A stretch of 39,968 nt of DNA from the NCBI GenBank assembly GCA_030685025.1, contig JAUXWC010000294.1, forward strand, positions 1-39,968, in the 5' to 3' direction. Position 1 is the stretch's first letter, and each line of letters starts with the position of its first letter. Source of the stretch: Rhodoferax sp. (lineage in GTDB: Bacteria > Pseudomonadota > Gammaproteobacteria > Burkholderiales > Burkholderiaceae_C). This document shows, piece by piece, positions 34,008 through 39,968 of the stretch. The notes under the pieces were generated by a model, which was not told where the DNA came from, did not search any database, and saw nothing but the letters and a program-made list of their open reading frames with translations. A program made the translations under genes and the position numbers.

Positions 34008-35015
34008 ATGCCCATGCTCGCTCACCGATGTCTACTCGCAGCCAGCCTGGCCGTGCTCGGCGCCTCGTCCGCAGCCGCTGAGGCTTTCGCTCCCCCCGGT
34101 GCCAAGGCCACGCTGCACGTGGACTACCTGTTCGAGTCGGTTGGCAAGAGGCGCAGCGAGGGCGGGTACGACCCGCACGAGTGGCGGGTCAAGCGCGGTG
34201 TCACCCTGGTAGCCGAGCTGGCGGCGCAGCCCGCCACGGCCATGCCGTCACTGCAGGCCATTGACGCCGCGCAAATGGCCGAGCTGCAGGGCAAGGGTCA
34301 GAAAGCCCAGGCGGTGGCGACCCAAATGGCACCAATGATGGCAGACGTCGGGAAGATCATGGCCAAGTGCGGCGAAGACGAAGCCTGCCTCACGCGCGAG
34401 GCGCAGAAGATGGGCGCGGCCATGCAGGGCACGCCGCAGATGGCGGCGGCGATGAACGCCAGGAAGGACGCACAGGAGTTGCACAAACCCGGTGCGCCGC
34501 GCTACCAGGCTTGGCGCGCAACGGCGCAAAAGGGCAGCTACCTGATTGACGAGACCGCGCACATGTCCAACGCCGACCCGATCTGCACCAGTCGACCGCG
34601 CCACCGCTGCACACGCAACGAAGTGCGCAAGGGCGCCGGTGAGATCGTGCTGCCAGCGGATGTAACCAAGAAGAACCCCGGCGCTGCTGCCGGCTTTTCG
34701 GCCGCCGAGGTCGACGCAGGCAAGAACACGCTCACGGTCGGGCTGCCGGTGCCGATGATATTGCTGCCCTACACCGAGACCATCACCACCGACGAGCCCG
34801 AGGGCACCCACGACACGCCCACGCCCAAGGGCCCGCAAGCCAAGCTGCATAGCTTTCGCGTCAGCGCCAGCGGCGGCGCCGTGCACGACAAACCCCTCAC
34901 CGTGGCGCTCAAGGGCGGTTGGCGCAGCCAGAGTGGCGAGCAGGTCGCGCTGTTGAAGGGCGAAGCAGGCAACGCCGGCAAGCTCACGGTGCGCTGGCGC
35001 TTCAACGTGCAGTGA
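34008..35015 (+). CDS. Exported protein of unknown function (cassette gene 2)
   Basis: A 335-residue protein with a Sec signal (LLAASLAVLGASSAAAEA). The mature part starts with a beta-like stretch (KATLHVDYLFESVGKRRS), then a Met/Ala/Gln-rich helical region (residues 80-150) containing CGEDEACLTREAQKM, a Cys-containing CTSRPRHRCTR loop, and a beta-rich C terminus ending GKLTVRWRFNV. No family is recognised. It follows the lipoprotein by 21 bp with AAGGAGA before the ATG, so the two are probably co-expressed. Confidence 0.75.
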   Translation: MPMLAHRCLLAASLAVLGASSAAAEAFAPPGAKATLHVDYLFESVGKRRSEGGYDPHEWRVKRGVTLVAELAAQPATAMPSLQAIDAAQMAELQGKGQKAQAVATQMAPMMADVGKIMAKCGEDEACLTREAQKMGAAMQGTPQMAAAMNARKDAQELHKPGAPRYQAWRATAQKGSYLIDETAHMSNADPICTSRPRHRCTRNEVRKGAGEIVLPADVTKKNPGAAAGFSAAEVDAGKNTLTVGLPVPMILLPYTETITTDEPEGTHDTPTPKGPQAKLHSFRVSASGGAVHDKPLTVALKGGWRSQSGEQVALLKGEAGNAGKLTVRWRFNVQ

Positions 35016-35111
35016 GGCCAGCGCCGCCGCCGGGTGGCGCCAGCCGCCGTGGCTGGCCTCGCCGCAGCCCAGGTTTAGACGTTTGCCGGCGCCGCCATGG
35101 CGCGCGTCGGC

Positions 35112-35186
35112 TTGCGCCTGCAAACAGGTTGCGCTCGGCAAAACTGGCAAAACACAGCAGAAAACTCGTGGAAAATTAATTTCCAT
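35112..35186 (-). pseudogene. Truncated binding-protein start (signal peptide only)
   Basis: Exactly 25 codons from ATG at 35186 correspond to the signal peptide of the paralogue at 33203 (shared RVFCCVL and LQAQ). Immediately after the cleavage region the sequence becomes unrelated. It is the remaining 5' end of a fourth binding-protein gene. Confidence 0.75.
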
Positions 35187-35307
35187 AGTAAGAAACACTA
35201 ATGCTTATTCATTCGGGTGCAAGCATAATCGCCCCCGTCAGCAAATCCACAGGCGTTTCCCCCAAGTCAAACACAATATGCTTTCTTACATCCTGCGACG
35301 CATCTGG
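35112..35307. repeat. Right copy of 196-bp duplicated divergent promoter block
   Basis: Direct-orientation partner of 33129-33324. It contains the working start region of the intact permease gene (ATG 35278). The AT-rich sequence at 35170-35240 contrasts with the GC-rich surroundings and probably holds the divergent promoters. Confidence 0.85.
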
Positions 35308-36216
35308 CAGATGGTCCCCACGCTGTTGGGGGTTATCTTGCTCATCTTCTTCCTTTTCAAGTTCTTTGGGGGCGATCCGGTCGAAATCATGGCCGGTCTC
35401 AAGTCCTCGCCCGAGCGCATCGCCTCGCTGCGCGCGCAACTGGGCCTGGACAGGCCCGTCTGGGAGCAACTCTGGGTATTTGTCCAGCAGATCTTTACCT
35501 TCAACTGGGGCAAGAGCTGGACCACCAATGAGTCCATCGCCACCATCTTCGCCACCCGTTTGCCCGCCACGCTGACCATCATGATCCCGATCCTGGTGCT
35601 AGAAGTGGTGCTGGCGATCATCGCCGGCCTGGCCGTGGCCTACGTGCGCGGCAGCCTGACCGATCGCGCCATCATGATCCTGACCACCGTGGCGCTGTCG
35701 GTGAGTTTCCTGGTCTACATCATCGTGGGCCAGTACCTGTTTGGCTTTGTGCTGGGCTGGTTCCCGGTACAGGGTTGGAGCAACAGTGTCTGGAAAAACC
35801 TGATCACCTACGCGCCCTTGCCGGTGTTCCTGGCCGTGCTGGTGAGCCTGGCGCCACAGACGCGGCTTTACCGAAGTTTCTTCCTGGATGAAATCAGCCA
35901 GGACTACGTTCGCACGGCACGGGCCAAGGGCGTGTCGGAGAACACCATCATGTTCAAGCACGTGCTGCGCAACGCCATGATTCCGATCCTGACCAACGTC
36001 GCCACCACCCTGCCGGGCGTGTTCATCGGCTCGTTCCTGATCGAAGTGTTCTTCTCGATCCCCGGATTGGGGCGCGAAATTCTGGTGGCGGTCAACCGCA
36101 GCGACTATCCCGTGATTCAGGCCGCCACGGTCTATTTGGCCGCTCTGACGATGGTGATCAACCTGATTACCGATGTGTTGTACAAATTTGTTGACCCAAG
36201 GGTGACCCTGAAATGA
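35278..36216 (+). CDS. Peptide-type ABC transporter permease, DppB/OppB-like
   Basis: A 312-residue inner membrane protein with six predicted helices. The N terminus MLSYILRRIWQMVPTLLGV is typical of DppB/OppB. The ABC contact (EAA) loop reads DYVRTARAKGVSENTIMFKH. The start at 35278 gives the standard N terminus; the frame open from 35083 crosses the promoter block. There is no obvious ribosome-binding site directly upstream. The stop overlaps the next permease as ATGA. Substrate is inferred as peptides or similar from family. Confidence 0.93.
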   Translation: MLSYILRRIWQMVPTLLGVILLIFFLFKFFGGDPVEIMAGLKSSPERIASLRAQLGLDRPVWEQLWVFVQQIFTFNWGKSWTTNESIATIFATRLPATLTIMIPILVLEVVLAIIAGLAVAYVRGSLTDRAIMILTTVALSVSFLVYIIVGQYLFGFVLGWFPVQGWSNSVWKNLITYAPLPVFLAVLVSLAPQTRLYRSFFLDEISQDYVRTARAKGVSENTIMFKHVLRNAMIPILTNVATTLPGVFIGSFLIEVFFSIPGLGREILVAVNRSDYPVIQAATVYLAALTMVINLITDVLYKFVDPRVTLK

Positions 36217-37271
36217 CCACCGCTATTTTGCAAGCCTTGCCCAAGTCGCCCGGTGTTTGGGTGCAGGCCTGGACCCGCCTGAAGCACGACCGCGTGGCCA
36301 TGGTGTCCCTGTCAATCACGACTTTTTTCATCGTGCTGGTGTTGCTGGCCCAACTTGGCCTGGTCGCCAAGGGTTGGCAGAAAGAGGTGGGCACGCCGTT
36401 CGCGCCGCCGCACTTCGTCGGCAAGATCGAGGACGGCTCTCAAAGCGCGGTCATCGACAGCATCGCCGGCGCCAACGTTGACATCAGCGATGTAGACCCG
36501 CTGGCACCGCGCTACCAGGAGTGGGCCGAGCGTGCCTCCAAGTTCAAGACCATCACCACCGAGAAGTCCGACACCCTGCCCTTTGGCGGTGACCAGTTGG
36601 GCCGTGATGTGCTCTCGAAGGTGATCAAGGGGGCGCAGGTCTCCATCACCGTGGGTCTGGCTGCGGCCCTGATGGCCACGCTGATCGGCACCATTCTGGG
36701 CGCCATTGGTGGCTACTTTGGCGGCAAGGCCGGGGACTTTCTGGAGTGGGTCTACAACGTGTTCACCGCGATTCCCTACATCCTGCTGGTGTTTGCGCTG
36801 GCGGCGGTGCTCAAGTCCGGCCCGCTGGCGGGCACCTTGGGCAGCGGGGTGTGGACGGTGGTGATCATCCTGAGCCTGGTGGGCTGGACCGGCATCTACC
36901 GCCTGGTGCGCGCCGAGTATATGAAGCACCGCTCGCGCGAGTATGTGCGCGCCGCCGAGGCGATTGGCGCCAGCCACGCCTCGCGCATGTTCACCCACAT
37001 CCTGCCCAACATCAGCCACGTGGTGCTGGTGCAGCTCAGCCTGCACGTGGTGGGCTTCATCAAGGCCGAGGTGATCTTGTCCTTTTTGGGCTTGGGCGTG
37101 CCGATTGACATGGTCAGTTGGGGCACCATGCTGTCCGAAGCCCAGACCGAACTGGTGCTGGGCAAATGGTGGCAACTGGTGGCGGCCACCGCCTTCATGG
37201 CGGCCTTCGTCACAGCCTTCGCGCTTCTGACCGACGCCCTGCGCGATGCGCTGGACCCCAAGCTACGCTAA
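36213..37271 (+). CDS. Peptide-type ABC transporter permease, DppC/OppC-like
   Basis: A 352-residue permease. It has an N-terminal OppC helix (MVSLSITTFFIVLVLLAQLG), a periplasmic insert of about 80 residues (to DTLPFGGDQLGRDVLS, the family's hallmark), then five helices and the EAA loop EYVRAAEAIGASHASRMFTH. It pairs with the DppB-like protein, with which it is joined by ATGA. It is separated from the ATPase gene by a palindromic repeat. Confidence 0.94.
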   Translation: MTTAILQALPKSPGVWVQAWTRLKHDRVAMVSLSITTFFIVLVLLAQLGLVAKGWQKEVGTPFAPPHFVGKIEDGSQSAVIDSIAGANVDISDVDPLAPRYQEWAERASKFKTITTEKSDTLPFGGDQLGRDVLSKVIKGAQVSITVGLAAALMATLIGTILGAIGGYFGGKAGDFLEWVYNVFTAIPYILLVFALAAVLKSGPLAGTLGSGVWTVVIILSLVGWTGIYRLVRAEYMKHRSREYVRAAEAIGASHASRMFTHILPNISHVVLVQLSLHVVGFIKAEVILSFLGLGVPIDMVSWGTMLSEAQTELVLGKWWQLVAATAFMAAFVTAFALLTDALRDALDPKLR

Positions 37272-37302
37272 GGATGCTGAATCGCCAGAGTACCGGCAAG
37301 TC

Positions 37303-37379
37303 CGTCATTGCGAGCGAAGCGTGGCAATCTACCGTGCCCCGCCGCAAACATGGATTGCCGCGCTGCGCTCGCAATGACG
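37303..37379. repeat. TCATTGCGAGC-type palindrome inside the ABC transporter operon
   Basis: Arms at 37303-37331 and 37351-37379 form an inverted repeat with few mismatches around a 19-nt loop. It fills most of the gap between the DppC-like permease and the ATPase gene and ends 24 bp before the ATPase start. In mRNA it would form a strong hairpin. Confidence 0.85.
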
Positions 37380-37403
37380 ACATTCGAATTAGAAAGTACG
37401 AAC

Positions 37404-39081
<1,678 letters not shown>

Positions 39082-39086
<5 letters not shown>

Positions 39087-39123
39087 GGACAGAGCGTCGC
39101 GACGCTCCGGTCTGTCCCGCAAG
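39082..39123 (+). repeat. GGACAGA/TCTGTCC leader element upstream of asnS
   Basis: GTTGAGGACAGAGC and GGTCTGTCCCGCAAG, as in the other copies, but the centre is replaced by a GCGTCGCGACGC palindrome. The TGA of the ATPase gene is inside the element. asnS starts 50 bp after it. Confidence 0.75.
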
Positions 39124-39173
39124 GTCTCAGGTAGCATCGACCATTCATCCACGAGTTCTCGCAAGGCTTGCCC

Positions 39174-39968
39174 ATGTCTTCCACGTCGTCTTCCCGCACC
39201 TGTCTCGATGTCCTCAGTGGCAAAGCGCCCTTGGACGCCCAAGTGACCATCAAAGGATGGGTGAAAACCCGCCGCGATTCCAAAGCCGGCATCTCTTTTG
39301 TCAATGTGTCGGACGGCTCCTGCTTTCATCCGGTGCAAGTGGTGGCACCCAGCACGCTGGCCAACTATGCCCATGCGGTACAGCACCTCACCGCCGGCTG
39401 CGCGGTTGAAGCCACCGGTTTGATTGTTCCGTCGCCCGCCAAGGGCCAGCCGTTCGAGATGCAGGCCAGCAGAATCACGGTAGTCGGCTGGGTGGACGAT
39501 CCCGACACCTATCCGATCACGCCCAAGGCCCACACCATGGAGTTCCTGCGCGAGGTCGCGCACCTGCGGCCACGCACCAACGCAATTGGCGCGGCCACCC
39601 GCGTGCGCCACACGATTGCGGCGGCGATTCACCGTTTCTTCGATGAGCAGGGCTTCTTTTGGGTCAACACACCCATCATCACCACCTCGGACGCGGAGGG
39701 CGCGGGCGAGTTGTTTCGCGTCTCCACGCTGGACCTGATGAACCTGCCCAAGCGGGCCGACGGCAAAGTCGACTTCACTCAAGATTTCTTTGGCAAGGAA
39801 GCGTTCCTGACCGTCTCGGGCCAGCTCAACGTAGAGGCCTATTGCATGGCGCTGTCGAAGGTCTACACCTTTGGCCCGACCTTTCGCGCCGAGAACTCCA
39901 ACACCTCGCGTCACTTGGCCGAGTTCTGGATGATCGAGCCCGAAATCGCCTTCGCCGACCTGGCCGAC
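39174..39968 (+). CDS. asnS: Asparaginyl-tRNA synthetase, N-terminal part (cut by window edge)
   Basis: 265 codons are visible. The N-terminal anticodon-binding OB fold ([20 protein letters not shown]) is followed by the class II catalytic core, with [10 protein letters not shown] and motif 2, [16 protein letters not shown]. The AEGAGELF segment and [18 protein letters not shown] are characteristic of AsnRS rather than AspRS. It charges tRNA-Asn. The start is ATG at 39174. The reading frame is open to the window end. Confidence 0.95.
   Translation, partial: MSSTSSSRTCLDVLSGKAPLDAQVTIKGWVKTRRDSKAGISFVNVSDGSCFHPVQVVAPSTLANYAHAVQHLTAGCAVEATGLIVPSPAKGQPFEMQASRITVVGWVDDPDTYPITPKAHTMEFLREVAHLRPRTNAIGAATRVRHTIAAAIHRFFDEQGFFWVNTPIITTSDAEGAGELFRVSTLDLMNLPKRADGKVDFTQDFFGKEAFLTVSGQLNVEAYCMALSKVYTFGPTFRAENSNTSRHLAEFWMIEPEIAFADLAD

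Noticed and set aside
33129-35307. Composite transposon ends
   Set aside because: The direct repeats contain gene ends and a promoter, not terminal inverted repeats or a transposase. Duplication explains them better.

Overview
The window is high-GC DNA coding densely on both strands. It reads as the chromosome of a betaproteobacterium, probably Burkholderiales/Comamonadaceae. This is an inference from the protein set (GlxA-type regulator beside an isochorismatase-family hydrolase, ExbB with two ExbD genes, a PEP-CTERM protein, a YejF-like fused peptide ABC ATPase) and from the dispersed short repeats. I saw no rRNA, tRNA, CRISPR array, integrase or intact insertion sequence. Both ends cut genes: an FAD oxidoreductase on the left and asnS on the right.

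Layout. 1-4.9 kb: FAD oxidoreductase (partial), an eroded MmeI-like DNA methyltransferase carrying several short repeats, a class V aminotransferase and a GlxA-like regulator, all on the minus strand, with a divergent isochorismatase-family hydrolase. 4.9-12.2 kb: exported dienelactone-hydrolase-like protein, PEP-CTERM protein, a LuxR-type regulator coupled by an ATGA overlap to a large SARP/STAND regulator, a small protein resembling a C39-like domain, and a hemerythrin. 12.2-14.2 kb: DHH phosphoesterase and RbgA-like GTPase. 14.4-17.1 kb: TonB-like protein, ExbB, ExbD, ExbD. 17.2-19.5 kb: diguanylate cyclase, Hsp20 and a decayed stretch with a vapC remnant. 19.6-26.5 kb: serC, serA and an RND efflux pair. 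26.5-27.7 kb: cyclic-nucleotide-binding protein and a BamE/SmpA-like lipoprotein. 27.8-39.1 kb: a peptide-type ABC importer with three tandem paralogous binding proteins (minus strand) divergent from two permeases and a fused double ATPase (plus strand). Then asnS.

The most unusual region is 33.1-35.3 kb. A 196-bp segment (signal-peptide end of a binding-protein gene, shared divergent promoter region, first codons of the permease) occurs twice in direct orientation with no length difference. The two copies flank two genes for exported proteins of unknown function. The left copy ends in a truncated permease start and the right copy in a truncated binding-protein start. A two-gene cassette therefore appears to have been placed between duplicated halves of a divergent promoter, and its first gene overlaps the permease remnant by ATGA.

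A second theme is short dispersed elements. There is a hairpin element with an identical 24-nt loop in two inverted copies inside the methyltransferase relic. A GGACAGA/TCTGTCC leader element lies just upstream of the isochorismatase, hsp20 and asnS genes. TCATTGCGAGC-type palindromes lie in the methyltransferase relic, between serC and serA, and inside the ABC transporter operon.
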